Program-made: the position numbers and the translations under genes
Part shown: positions 1 to 10,980 of the stretch, in pieces
Layout of the letters: each line of letters begins with the position of its first letter
Numbering within the stretch: position 1 is the first letter of the stretch
The notes under the pieces: generated by a model
Told to the model about the DNA's origin: nothing
The model's input: only the letters and a program-made list of their open reading frames with translations
Database searches by the model: none
Assembly (NCBI RefSeq): GCF_033807715.1
Contig: NC_084607.1
Span: 14,771,941 to 14,835,940 of the forward strand
Reading direction: 5' to 3'
Source: Cololabis saira
Lineage: Eukaryota > Chordata > Actinopteri > Beloniformes > Belonidae
Length of the DNA stretch: 64,000 bases

Positions 1-1149
1 TGTCTCATCTGCAGAAAGAACTGTTCCGCTTACTGTACTAATCTTAGCTCTTTCTTAGGTATTAAAACTAATAACAAGTGTATACATTTTAAAACAATTG
101 ATTCAAAGCGATCTGATCTGTAAACCTGCATCTATTTTTGTTTGGAATAAAGAGGATCCTGATATAGATTGGATTGGAAAAAAGCTTTTTATCACCAACA
201 ATGTGTGAGAAGTCTTTTAATTCCGCAAAGGTGTTAACCAGTCAAAGTTTCATTTTAATGTGGGGCATCTCTGTTCCTTCAAGCAAATGAAAACCATATT
301 TCATATATTTTAGGATTGCTCATATAGTCAAAACCTCCGGCATGATGCTAATCTCTACCTTAACATGACATTGAAGTATCGAGTTAAGATGAAATTTAAA
401 TATGTTTTGGCTTCCCTATGAAAGTAGATATTTACAAAATTTCATTTATATTCTTGCAAATTTACAGAACAAAAACAAAATCTGTTAGTCTGCTTATGTT
501 ATGTCAATCTATACCTGAAGTATTGGAAGTTTTGCAAAAATCCAAAAGCTGTGAAAACCAGAATGGTGCATACTGCCCCTGAGCTGGAATTCCAAGTTTT
601 GTGTTGATTCAGGGTTTTTTTTTATTTGTTCCACAAACCCTTTTTGATAAAATGAAATAAAGTAAAAGCTCAATGTTATGTAATATTGTTGTACTCCTTA
701 GAGAGTTTGCTATTGTATTCGAGGCTCTCACTTCAGGTAGATCTTTTTTTTTTAGGACAAAAACTAAGACTCTGGATTCAGACAGATACTGTGTTCAAAT
801 CTGTTTCTGCATTTGTTTGGAATATTTTTTTAATAACATTAACTGGAAGAAAGCATGGATGTTACCTAATAAAGATAAAGTGTGAAACGTGTCCTTGAAA
901 GTCTTGCACAGGTTTTATTCTGTGAATTCAGTTATTGCATTTATAGGATGAATGTTATGAATGTTTTATGTCTCATGGTAGAGTTTAGGCTTTTTATCTG
1001 TATTTCAATGGTTGGAAAGTAGAAAAATGTTTCACAGGAGACTGTGCTCTCATCATCCCTGCACACCTCAGATTTCCAGAGTAAGTCAGAGGTCTGTCAT
1101 TTGCAGAGATATTCATGTAACTGAAATTGTGAGACGTATGTGCCAGTGG
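1..1149. other. Unique AT-rich sequence, no gene recognised
   Basis: I see no repeat family and no convincing exon here. Two overlapping 70-codon frames near 673-898 are in AT-rich sequence with no protein-like pattern, so they are taken as chance. Confidence 0.6.
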
Positions 1150-1540
1150 TGGAGAGGAAACCGAGAGCAGAGAACTGGTGGACTGGTGACAGTCATCTCA
1201 TACTGAGAGTGAACAAGACAAATATCTCCTTTGTCTTGTAGATGTTAGGAGGAGCAGGAATAGATCACTGTTCCCATCACAGAAGAAGAAGTGGAGGTGA
1301 TGGATGAGGAGAAATACCTCTTTGTTCACCTGGACAGCAGACTGGAGCCGAGATGCGACAGTGATGCTATCTGAGAAGGGACAGAGCAGACTGGATTTAT
1401 TGAGAAAGCGTTTGTCATTCACTGTTTGCAAAAAGATGTTGCAGGTCTTTAACTCTCCGGTGCAGAGCGCAGTCTCATTAGCAGTCATTTGTTGGGGTAG
1501 CAGCATTAGAGCCAGGGACTATTTGTCCTTTTTGAAATAA
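1150..1540 (+). pseudogene. CR1/Rex1-group LINE reverse transcriptase remnant, C-terminal part
   Basis: This is a broken copy of the distal reverse-transcriptase region of a fish non-LTR retrotransposon. In shifting frames it reads RELVDW, then DVRRSRNRS, then EVEVMDEEKYLFVHLDSRL, then EKGQSRLDLLRKRLSFTVC and finally AVICWGSSIRA. In the LINE family these run as 'ELVDWC...VVDFRRSRN...VEVVDEYKYLGVHLDN...KKGQSRLYFLRRLRSFNVC...AVVCWGGSI'. Stops and frame changes separate the blocks (stop after RELVDW, another near 1290), so it is dead. The catalytic palm motifs upstream and the 3' end are missing. The order of blocks gives the plus-strand orientation. The clade name is from memory; the LINE assignment is firm. 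Confidence 0.8.
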
Positions 1541-1816
1541 TAATTATTCATTTATCTTAGCAGTTACGCTTTCCTGCAATTGATACAAATTAAGTGTAAG
1601 AGAGTAATGTATTTGCTACTTGTTTTTACCAGAGATTTGCCACGGCGTTTGAAGAGAAAATTAAAAATGCTCTCCATGCAGTTTTCTGCTAATTACAGTT
1701 CAAACTTCCACCATTGTTTATGTTTTATATTAATATACATTATGGCTTGTGACAAAGTGAAAACTGCGAATCAGAGCTTCCCTAAAGTACAGTATTTGTG
1801 AATGTGAATTTGTGTA

Positions 1817-1898
<82 letters not shown>

Positions 1899-2579
1899 GT
1901 TTCTGACAGCTGTAAAGTACGAGCCGTCAGAAACAGCTAGTGCCCATCTCATGTCTCACTGATTTGAGATGATAAAGATGGACAGCATAATCTTTTACAT
2001 TCATGCCTCTATATGGCAGTCTGGTCACACAAAGATGTTGAATGATCATAATCAGGGATCACTTTAGCACTTGTTGAAATCCAACTAAAGAAAATCAATA
2101 CTGTGGAGTGTGACAATGTTTAATCGTTATAGTAAGACCATTCATATACACAGAACTCAAGGGTTTTGTGTTAAAGAGCTCAAAAGCCTTAACAAAAAAA
2201 GCTTGAGTGAGTAATGAGGTGAATCAGAAAAAAAGAATGCTTCAGTTGCTACAGAAAATTGGAATTTGGGGCAATAAAAAAAAGATCATGAAGTGTGATG
2301 AGAAAAGATTTAACCTGTAAGAAAAGCGGCGGATAAAGCAATGATGCAAAGTGCCGGCCAATGTTATGTGGTCAGCCGGCTAATTATTGGCTTTTCTCTG
2401 CCATCGGTAGGCAAAACCAACATAATCTCTGAAATAAAGCATGTTATGCAAGAACCGTCAAACATCAACAAAAGAAATCCAAACTGGTGTGCAGTGGAGT
2501 GGCAGTGCCAGTAACTAATCAGTTTGCAGTAAAAACTTGTGGATCCAAGGTTTTACTTTATAACTCGACAGCCACCTTA
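1541..2579. other. Intervening sequence, no gene recognised
   Basis: Apart from the (TA)n array this stretch is unclassified. A short GC-richer patch near 2330-2420 with CCGGC-type words could be part of an unrecognised repeat. Confidence 0.5.
1821..1892. repeat. (TA)36 microsatellite
   Basis: About 72 bp of uninterrupted TA dinucleotide. It is one of six long TA arrays in the window. Confidence 0.98.
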
Positions 2580-2752
2580 GTGATTCAGATTCAGATTCAG
2601 ACAACTTCATTAATCCCTTTGGGAGGTTCCCTCGGTGAAATCAACATCTCCATCTCACTCACTCAGCACTGTCATATACTGTACAAGAACCAAGAAAGGA
2701 AAATTAAAACACCCCAAAAACCAACACCCATAAAAAAGATAAAAAAACGAAC
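2580..2752 (-). mobile_element. LINE 3' tail, antisense
   Basis: It begins with three GATTCA units and continues with ACTTCATTAATCCCTTTGGG and a purine-rich stretch. This is the reverse complement of a very common teleost LINE 3' UTR ending in a TGAATC repeat. No coding sequence remains, so it is a severely 5'-truncated insertion. The following (AAAT)n array abuts it. Confidence 0.65.
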
Positions 2753-2795
<43 letters not shown>

Positions 2796-2819
2796 ATACA
2801 TAAATACATAAATAAATAG
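2753..2819. repeat. (AAAT)n microsatellite
   Basis: About 16 units, with TACA interruptions near the right end (2797-2810). It may have grown from the A-rich edge of the neighbouring LINE tail. Confidence 0.95.
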
Positions 2820-2941
2820 AATTATATGAATAGAATAGAAAATACATTTAAAAAATAGAATAAAAATATATGTGCATATACGCGTGTGCGTGTACTGGAA
2901 ACACGTATAGTATAACATATACATATATACTTATATATAGA

Positions 2942-2942
<1 letters not shown>

Positions 2943-2972
<30 letters not shown>

Positions 2973-3062
2973 TGTATGTATGTATGTATGTATGTATGTA
3001 TGTATGTATGTATGTATGTATGTATGTATGTATGTATGTATGTATGTATGTATGTATGTATG
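2943..3062. repeat. (TATG)30 microsatellite
   Basis: About 120 bp of perfect tetranucleotide repeat. At its right edge the unit becomes an 8-mer. Confidence 0.97.
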
Positions 3063-3108
3063 ATAGTATGATAGTATGATAGTATGATAGTATGATAGTA
3101 TGATAGTA
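3057..3108. repeat. (TATGATAG)6 tandem repeat
   Basis: Six copies of an 8-bp unit continue directly from the TATG array. The unit is TATG plus its variant ATAG, which suggests a mutated unit was captured and amplified at the array edge. Confidence 0.9.
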
Positions 3109-3109
3109 A

Positions 3110-6100
3110 TAATATATATTATTATATTAGTGGGCCTAGGATGCTCCTTTTGTCGTTGCAAAGCCTGCCCTTTCCCTCCATTGCAACTGGTCACCATTAC
3201 CTGTTGTACCTGTGGAAATGGCTGTAAATGGGACACGTGAAGTTGCTTGTTTTTGGCCAGTCGGTATAAACGACATAGACAAGGTTATTAACAGTTTGTT
3301 CATTCTATAAAAGGTGCAGTTTTAAATTCCCATGAGATATGAATCATGCACAGAGGTACTGCCTTCACATTCGAGCCATATTTTAAATTCATGTGCAGTA
3401 CATGTGAGGAGCTGGCCCTCTGCATGTGCGAATGGGCAATTTACTGCAGTCACATTTGCTTTTACTACCACCACTACTAATACTTCTGCTGGAGAGGTGG
3501 GCAATTGAGGAATCTTCAGTGTTAGTAAAAGGGCTTGCATGACAAGTCCTTCTTTTTATTTATGTACTTTTGGGGTGGTGGGGATGGATGTGAAGCTCCT
3601 CTGACACCAGTGAGTGCTAAATCAGCGCTGGGATCAAAAGGAGCCACCTCTTTTGAGCACAACAGAGTTGCAATGTCAAATAAAACTGTCTACTGAATTG
3701 TTATGCGCTCCGAGTAGGGGACTGTAGGTATGAAATTGGTTAGCCCTCTTTGTTTACTCCCAGACTATGTGTCCTTGAATTATCATCCTGAGCCAAACTG
3801 AATTGAAATGCAAATATCAATAAGAGTATTTCTGCAATAATGGTAAGAAAATTAGATGAGCCTGGATTTCTGGTGAACACCTGCTGCATCTTCACAGCTT
3901 GAGCAGAAGGCTCTAAGTTAGAGTCATTTGCAGCAATTTTCCAATGTGGATGGTGATGTTTGGGAAATAACAGTTATGCGACATATGCTCTTGCAACAAA
4001 TTGGTACTTCAATACTGGATTTGATTAGTAAAATATCTGAAAAATAATTCACGAATCTCCCTAATGCTGCAATTATTAATTTAAGAATAAGGTTTATGAT
4101 TTATAGATTAAGACAGAAACACTTTCTTTTCTTCCCTCTGTTTAATCAAAGGTCTTACTTTATGTGTGAATTTAGAACGAGGAAAGGAAAGAGATTATGT
4201 TCATGTAAATGATCAGTGATCATCACACGGCGTTACTAATCAGATACCTGCATGGTTTTACAATCACGGAGAGCAGCAGGCTGCTTTTTTTTCATTTCTT
4301 AATTTGTACTTTATTCAGATGCTGAGCTTTGTCACTTACTGTCCTTGACTCTTTAACAACAACCTTGACACAAATAAATGTTTTCAATTCCTTTCCAGTA
4401 GCTTGCAAACTGTGCTTTTTTTAATCATTGATTTGGGCTTAACATTTTCAAACAATAGCTGCTGCTCGGCGAGTCAGGAACACAAGTTGACACCAGTTTC
4501 AAGTCGTTGATGTGGATTTAATTTGATCCAAATGAAATAACAGAGAAAGTGAACTGGCTCATTGTGAATAACTTGCGCTTTGCTTTGCTGGATGAATGTC
4601 CGTCAACTCAAACTAATGACTGCAGTGGCCGTCGCCGGGCTTCAAGGGAGATTGCTATTCCCAGGGTATTAAGGAGCAGTTTCATTCATTATCATTTGAT
4701 AAAAGTGAAAATATCACTGGTAAATTCCTCCATTTGCTGCAAGAGCTTTTTAAGAGTTCTTGAGTGATAAGTTATTTTCTATTTCCAGTCAAGGTACACA
4801 CAATGGAAATCCTGTAAATTGCAATTTTAGGATCCAAAATTAATTTTGTTCTGACTGAAATTATAACTTTGATGATAATTTGGCATGTTCAAGGTAGCAG
4901 CCAGGTGCTTTGTCTTGTGTCTGTGTGAGGCGGCTTTAATCTCAATCTCTCTTTGAACAAAACAATTTCAAAAGGCGCCAGCTGTATCTCAAAAAGCTTT
5001 CGGCATTGTACAGAAAAGAGAATCTGACTGTGGTGTGTTTGTGAAAGAGCTAATGGCGCTTAAGGGGCTCCCAGGTCTTTGAACACACTGACTTGTGAAG
5101 CGTCGCCTCGGCGTCTGGCTGTCTCGTGCGCAGATTTCTGCTTGTCAAGATAACAACCCACATGAAAATATCGTATTTGCAGAATGAAACAGTTGCTGGC
5201 CACCACAGTCCAAGATGTCATTTTCACATTTAAATGAAGCCTAATCAAGCTGTCACCGGGGGAGAGGCGGGGTACATAACAGCATTTAACCATGATTGCC
5301 TTGTCCTCGCTGTTAACGTGCACCATGAAAGCCAATGTTTAACTCTCAAACATTTCCAAAGTGAGTGAGTGCCAAGATAAACGTCTCAGAATATTCTTTC
5401 TAAAAGGGCTGTTATTCAAACCGGCCCTCATACAGACAGGTGTACACAGCAGCCACAGACGTTGCCCCGGTGGCCACTAGAGTGCTGTGCTGCATTACAG
5501 ATAGAGCTCAAAGGCGAATTTACCAGGACTTTTTAAGGTTGAGCTCATGTCACCAGAGATTGAGCATGTTGATACTTTCCATGAAGTGTTTTTGTAATAC
5601 AGGTGGAGGAAAAACCTAAGGGAGAGGAATAAAAAAGAACAGCTATATTTGAGGAGAGTGTTACAAAGCCAGCAATTTGCTTTTTCTATCTTAAGGCTAC
5701 AAAGTTATTATACCCTTTTTCCTGGTGGGGAGGGTGAGTTATTTAATAAAGAAAGTTTGGAAGTTTTGTATAAGTGGCAGAAGATGACCACGCTCTGGAA
5801 GAATATGGGATTCTCTTGTAGCAATCACATGCTTGACCACTCTCCCGTCCACTTTCCATTTATTTTCAGCGTCTCAGTAATCGAAGGGAATACAACAACC
5901 AGCTCTTCAGCAATGCAAGGCTTTTTTATTTATTTATTTATTTATTTATTCATTTTGATCAAGATAAAGACAACATGACAAAGCCACTGCAGTTGAGCAC
6001 AGAAAAGATTTCTTAGTTCTTCAGTTGCACAGTTCCTTGTCAGAGGCGCCATATTTCTGACTGACAGAGGGACATTCAAATATTTTGGAGAGGAGAGCAG

Positions 6101-6448
6101 AAATCAAAGAGGCATTAAAAACACCTCCCACTCAGTATCACCTCGGTCCCTGCCTGTGGCCCTCAGCTGCACACATTACATTTTGTCTTGAGTGTCTTTC
6201 AGGCAATAAAAGTTTGAATCCTCTTAAATTCCTCTCTGCTTGGATATTATGGACGAGAGCCCCTCAGGCAGCATCCGTGTTCATTGAATCATATGACAGA
6301 AAGAGGTGACATAAGAAACTGTGTATTTTAGAAAACTACACAACAGCCTGTTACACGGCTGATTCAAGTGTCATTTCCACAGTGATCTTCAACAGGCACA
6401 CAAGGTCCTGGTTGATCACAATAACTCAGACATTTTTTATTTTATTTG
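3110..6448. other. Long unique stretch, possible conserved non-coding sequence
   Basis: About 3.3 kb with no recognised transposon and only a short (TTTA)n tract. Open frames are short and not protein-like. Between about 4540 and 5340 the sequence is mixed-composition with many TAAT/ATTA-type words, the texture I associate with vertebrate conserved non-coding elements. That is an impression, not evidence of conservation. Confidence 0.4.
5925..5950. repeat. (TTTA)n short tract
   Basis: About six TTTA units following a T run. Confidence 0.9.
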
Positions 6449-6765
6449 GTACAATCCCAATTCAGTCACAGTTGCTATGTCGTGTAAAAACTATATGAAA
6501 CCAGAATGCAATCATTTGCAAATATTATAAACCCATATTTCATTCATAATAGACCATATAAAATGTTAAAAATGAGGACAATTACAATCTTGAGAGAAAT
6601 GAGTCAATTTTGAATTTCCGCTCCTAACAGCAGTCGGTAAACGACTAGGAAGTGGGGAGAGTTGATGGAGCTTTAGGAGAGGAATGTTGTTCCACTTTCA
6701 TTTTATACAGGATGTAATAAGCTAATCAAAATATACAGTCCTTGTCTCTTTATATTGCATCTCAT
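6449..6765. mobile_element. Decayed fish DNA transposon fragment
   Basis: The left edge, TACAATCCCAATTCAGTCAC, then GAATGCAATCATTTGCAAAT and a run to GGTAAACGACTAGGAAGTGG and GAGGAATGTTGTTCCACTTT, follow in order a widespread teleost element whose ends read TACAACCCCAATTCC. I believe it is the IS4EU/ISL2EU-type family, but the superfamily is uncertain. The copy has many small deletions and no coding capacity. The right end fades near 6765 with no terminal inverted repeat or target duplication found. Confidence 0.65.
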
Positions 6766-7389
6766 TATAAATAATTATTTCCACAAAAAGCAAATGTACA
6801 AGTCATAACTTGTAGATAACATTTAACAAGGAAGTTTATTTTATCACTTGATCTTAGTTACTATGCTAAGCTAGGCTAGCAGAGAGAGAAAATAACAACA
6901 TGAACCATTTGATCAAACTCTGGGGTTGACTAAGCCCCAAAATGTTGCCGTATGCCTTCATAAATACAATCAGTGCCAAAGTGTGTTAATTTGTATAAAA
7001 CACTAGATTTTCTGACTCCTATAAAATATTAACATGACATGTTTAACATCCTGAAATTGGGTGTTACAATCAGGGGTGTAGCACCAAATTCTGGGCCCTG
7101 TACACTTTCAATGTCAGTGGGCCCCTATCCATGCCCGCGAGGCGCGTGAGAGAAAAAAAAGGGGTGGGGGGGTATTTATACAATCAACTACAATCAGATC
7201 AGATTATATTGATGAGTGGTTCTGAATTGATGCATTTGGCCTACTTGTGCTCAAATACCTAAAACATTAGGCTACATCTGGCGGCAATAAGTTGCAGAGG
7301 CAAAAATGTTTTAAGCCATTTTTCAGCCAGATTGAGAAGAATAGCTAATTGTTTTTCTGTTCTCACCACCCAGACATATCTCTTTCTCT

Positions 7390-7409
7390 CTCTATCTATC
7401 TATCTATCT
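7390..7409. repeat. (TCTA)5 tract inside the hAT
   Basis: Five ATCT/TCTA units following a TC-rich run. Confidence 0.9.
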
Positions 7410-7719
7410 GTGGCAAAAATCACAATCACAATCATTTTTGATTGATAGTGAGATCACAGTTATTTAACATGATTATTCATTGGCTTTGGTAACACCATGA
7501 ATTTATTGAACATTGACAATAGCTTTTAAGCACAGCACTGCACCGCAATGCTAAGGCTTTTTACCAGACAAAAATAATAAATTGCGTTATTGATCAATTA
7601 ATATATTACTAATGTGCACTTGAGCCTACAGTGATATTGGTATGTTATTTACATGTTGATATATGCAGCAGCAATATTGCTAGATGGATCATTCATTAAA
7701 TCTCAGCACGGAGTTTCAT

Positions 7720-8031
7720 TTTATTTTCTGTAATACAAAAATGTCATACATTCTGGATTCATTAAAAATCAACTTAAATATTGCAAGCCTTTTATTATTT
7801 TAATATTGCTGATCATGGCTTACAGTTTAAGAAAACTCAAATATCCTATCTCAAAAAATTAGAATATTCTGGGAATCTTAATCTTAAACTGTAAACCATA
7901 ATCAGCAATATTAAAATAATAAAAGGCTTGCAATATTTCAGAATGTTCAGAATGTATGACATTTTTGTTTTTTTAATTGCATTACAGAAAATAAAGGACT
8001 TTATCACAATATTCTAATTTTCTGAGACAGT
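7720..8031. mobile_element. Palindromic MITE nested in the hAT
   Basis: The arms 7720-7830 and 7883-7993 are near-perfect reverse complements. For example, GCAAGCCTTTTATTATTTTA on the left pairs with TAAAATAATAAAAGGCTTGC on the right. About 50 bp of loop lies between. The right arm runs on to TTCTGAGACAG at 8020-8030, the usual terminus of this teleost foldback family as I remember it; the left terminus is missing by about 35 bp. It interrupts the hAT interior. Confidence 0.85.
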
Positions 8032-8066
8032 CCAGTAGTGCTTGAACCACTTCCGAATATCCATCG

Positions 8067-8342
8067 TTACTTTGTGTTAATGGAGCAGCAGAGAGAAGCG
8101 TCTTGCAGATGAGTGACGGACACCGGCTGATTTATGGCTCCGCGTTGCACCAACGCAGATCTTACGGCGTATGATACGCGGGGATACTTTAATTGGACTT
8201 TGCATGACAAGCTTGGTTCACCTTTGGGAAAGAAAGCAGTCAGCAGCTGCCTCCCCTCGTTCTGCCGTCTTTCTTTTTGTTTCCTCTCTTTCTTTTTCTG
8301 ATAGCCCGATGTATGTTTTTTGGGCAGCATGATGTCCTGCAC
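8067..8342 (-). pseudogene. hAT transposase N-terminus relic (ZMYM1-like)
   Basis: The minus-strand frame contains MLPKKHTSGYQKKKERKQKE followed by basic residues and LLTAFFPKGE. In fish hAT transposases of the ZMYM1-like group the protein starts with a short basic 'SGAxxRKxKKExE...LxxFF/Y' segment, and this matches in pattern and position near the element end. Only about 35-40 residues are recognisable; downstream the frame is cut off by deletion and the palindromic insertion. No zinc-finger, dimerisation or catalytic region remains. Confidence 0.55.
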
Positions 8343-8570
8343 ACAGGTCTCTGATCTCTGGGCGCACTGTCTTACAGTGACCTGTTGCCGGTCGCTGTTG
8401 GGCGGACTAAACCATTTTGCATCTTCAAGAGGGGGGCCCCAGAATGTCTAATATGTTGGGAGAACTGTGACATTAAGTTCATTCTCTCATTTGATGTTAT
8501 CAATATATTTTAAATAAATTATGACACCAATTAATTGGAGGGCCCAATTCATTCGAAATAAAAACATCAC

Positions 8571-8589
8571 AAAAAAAAAAAAAAAAAAA
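8571..8589. repeat. A19 homopolymer inside the hAT
   Basis: Nineteen consecutive A close to the right subterminal region of the hAT element. Confidence 0.95.
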
Positions 8590-9711
8590 TCTGGATTTTC
8601 ATGGGCCCCTCTCTCTACTCGGGCCCTGGGTAGTCAGGTCCACTTTTCCCCCCACTACCACGCCCATGGTTACAATTAAACCATTACCTCTGGAGAATTG
8701 GCTTAAAAGCTCAATTTACCATCTTGAGATAAACCTGCTACTAAAATATATTATTTACCCGACTGCAGAGTTAACAATGTGGATTGTGCAAAGCGTAACA
8801 TATTGATAGTAATTTAGTTTTAATGTAAAATGTCCCTTCTGTGTTGATGGAGAAGCTTCGAGCTGCAGGGTAAAACTCAATACTGTCGTGGCGAACAGAA
8901 ACAAAAAGAAAGCAGTTAAAGGAAAAAGAAAATATCCTAGATTTCAGTAAATTAAATTGGATTTTCCGAGCTTGTATACATAAACACTGCTGTTAATATT
9001 TGATGGAGAGGAGTTTATGCGAATCAGTTCACAAAATGACCATATTGAAAAGGAGGGCAGGGTAAATCCTTGGAGTGGAGGCGGGCAGTCTGGACACTAT
9101 TAATATTCCATCATGCTGAAAGAGAAAGTCTCTCCTTTGGATTAAAGCCACACGGTGTTATATAACTGACAACCCTTCAGCACCTTCAGATTCTTCAGTA
9201 TTCAGTTCACTGAGGCACAGTGCTTGTCCTTGTCTGTAGATCAACCTCACAAGCATCCTTGTCTCCTCTGCATCATTGTGCACATGTGTGGAGTTACAGC
9301 GGAAAGACACTCACTCCAGTTTTCCACAAGATTATATGAATAATTAGCCACAAAAAAGCCCCACTTTCAACAAATTGCTCTCATCTGTGAACTACTTAAC
9401 ATATTAAGCGGCACACATTTTCTTTGCTCACACACATTAAGGCTCAATATTTGGTCTTTAACACTGTGATTGTTTCATTTTTTTATTTGAACTATTTTTC
9501 ATCGCTAATGACCTTCATTAGGTCTTAATGTAGTTTATCTACGTCCATGCATGTTTGTGGTGCCAGCTGAGAGCCAGACTTGGATAATTGAGGAAATATA
9601 ATGGTTCACACAAGAAGGAATTAACGCCATTGAAGTCAGAGGATATTAATGGGTTTCATCCAGGTCACATAAATAGTTGAGCATATTTGGTAGATGAGTC
9701 CATTAATGGTA

Positions 9712-9757
9712 ATCAGTTTCCTGACTCCTGACACATGTATCAAAATGAAACATAAGT
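9712..9757 (+). repeat. Copy 1 of a short dispersed duplication
   Basis: The 22 bases at 9736-9757 (core ATCAAAATGAAACATAAG) are identical to 10575-10596. Upstream, ATCAGTTT...CT...TGACA is shared with small differences. It does not belong to any repeat I recognise. Confidence 0.75.
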
Positions 9758-10548
9758 AGCGCACCCTTTTGTGTTGTTTAAATTTTCAATCAAATATCAC
9801 CTGATTAATTTGAATGACTGTGTTAATTTGTGCCACTGATTATCTGCCCAGTCGGTGATGCAGCACCTCATTAGATCTGAATGGCCACGAGGCGTTCATA
9901 GGAGCCTGACGGAGGAATTTAATATTCCAAACAATTAATGCCGAGATTGAATGCACACGGGTTCATAGATTTGTTCAGTTCTTGCATAAAAACGACGATA
10001 ACAGCTGAAGCGGTAGACATTACTTATTCCTAAACAACGGATAAATTGAGAACAGATAAATTGCAGCACAGAAAGTCTGAAGAAAAATCTATGTTCCTCT
10101 TGTGTATTTTCACAGATGGGGAGGAGATATATTTTTCCTCAACGCCTCAGGAACTGAAGTCAAATGGCATCCATTAGTTTTCAACACTGTTGCTGAGCGG
10201 TCCCGTGGAGAAACCCCCCCCTCTCAAACCCCACAGATACTGGGAAACTCAAGACGCAATAGACTCTATTTTCTGTCACATCTTCAGCTAGAAAAACAAA
10301 AAGTCCCTGTAAAAGTGTACACAGCTGAAGGTTTTCTAAGAGATCCTTTTTTTTCTTTAATTGGATCCAACCTAATCTGATTTCTTTAAAAATAAAGTTG
10401 CATGATACATGTCACGACCCGTCGCTAGAGCAACAGTTGCAGCTTGTATCTGTCTCTCCCAAAGAGATCTCCTGTTTCCATAACACACAGGCATTTCTTA
10501 TTTACAGAGAGAGCCAGGCCAAATTAATGGGTGAGCATGTTTTGATTG

Positions 10549-10596
10549 ATCAGTTTGTTCTGGCTCTTGACAAGTGTATCAAAATGAAACATAAGT
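10549..10596 (+). repeat. Copy 2 of the short dispersed duplication
   Basis: Same orientation as copy 1 and 839 bp downstream. An ATTAATGG word also precedes both copies at a similar distance, so the similarity may extend to about 70 bp. Confidence 0.75.
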
Positions 10597-10980
10597 TGCA
10601 AAACCACCTAAATGTATTATTTATTTATGAAGCCCATCTCCTCGCACAGACAAATACCTTTCATTCTGCTCCTCTGTGCAGCGTCAACAGCGTGGAGGTG
10701 GATAACATTCTGTTTGGCTTGGTAGGTTGTAATGGGGCTGTGATAGGGATGAGAGGAGTACCGTGTGAAGGGGCATCGCAGAACTTTGTAATGGGGGTGT
10801 ATGGATGGGTGGAACCCCCCCCCCCCCTCCCTCCTGCAAAGGATGAATTCAGTCGATCACTAAGATGGGGAGACATGTCCAGAACAGCTGCCAGAATACC
10901 AAGTCAATGGACGAGCAGGCTAAAGAAAAAAAGAACGAGCCAGAGACCAACTGGACCGACCACCTGTCGGTTGATTTGAG

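Larger units (their letters stand above)
7071..8668 (-). mobile_element. hAT transposon, 1.6 kb, with 8-bp target duplication
   Basis: The element is bounded by related ends: left CAGGGGTGTAG; right, as reverse complement, CATGGGCGTGGTAG. GTTACAAT lies immediately outside on both sides (7063-7070 and 8669-8676), the 8-bp duplication expected for hAT. The subterminal GGGCCC-rich blocks also mirror each other. Near the right end a minus-strand frame resembles the start of a ZMYM1-like hAT transposase, so the element reads right to left. Most of the transposase is gone and a palindromic element occupies the middle. It is non-autonomous. Confidence 0.92.
8677..10980. other. Unique stretch, best candidate for regulatory sequence
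   Basis: About 2.3 kb free of recognised transposons. It contains the 9712-9757 and 10549-10596 related segments, listed separately. The 193-codon frame at 10398-10979 has no recognisable domain and ends in low-complexity proline codons made by a C run (10815-10827), so I do not call it a gene. The TAAT/ATTAATG-rich texture at 9580-10000 is compatible with a developmental enhancer, which I cannot test. Confidence 0.4.

Noticed and set aside
2931..3236. Tyrosine/histidine/threonine repeat frames
   Set aside because: Direct translation of the TATG and TATGATAG tandem repeats.
10398..10979. 193-codon open frame, the longest in the window
   Set aside because: No recognisable domain. It crosses a C13 run and the edge of a LINE tail, and an antisense frame overlaps it; 64 kb of sequence is expected to contain such frames by chance.
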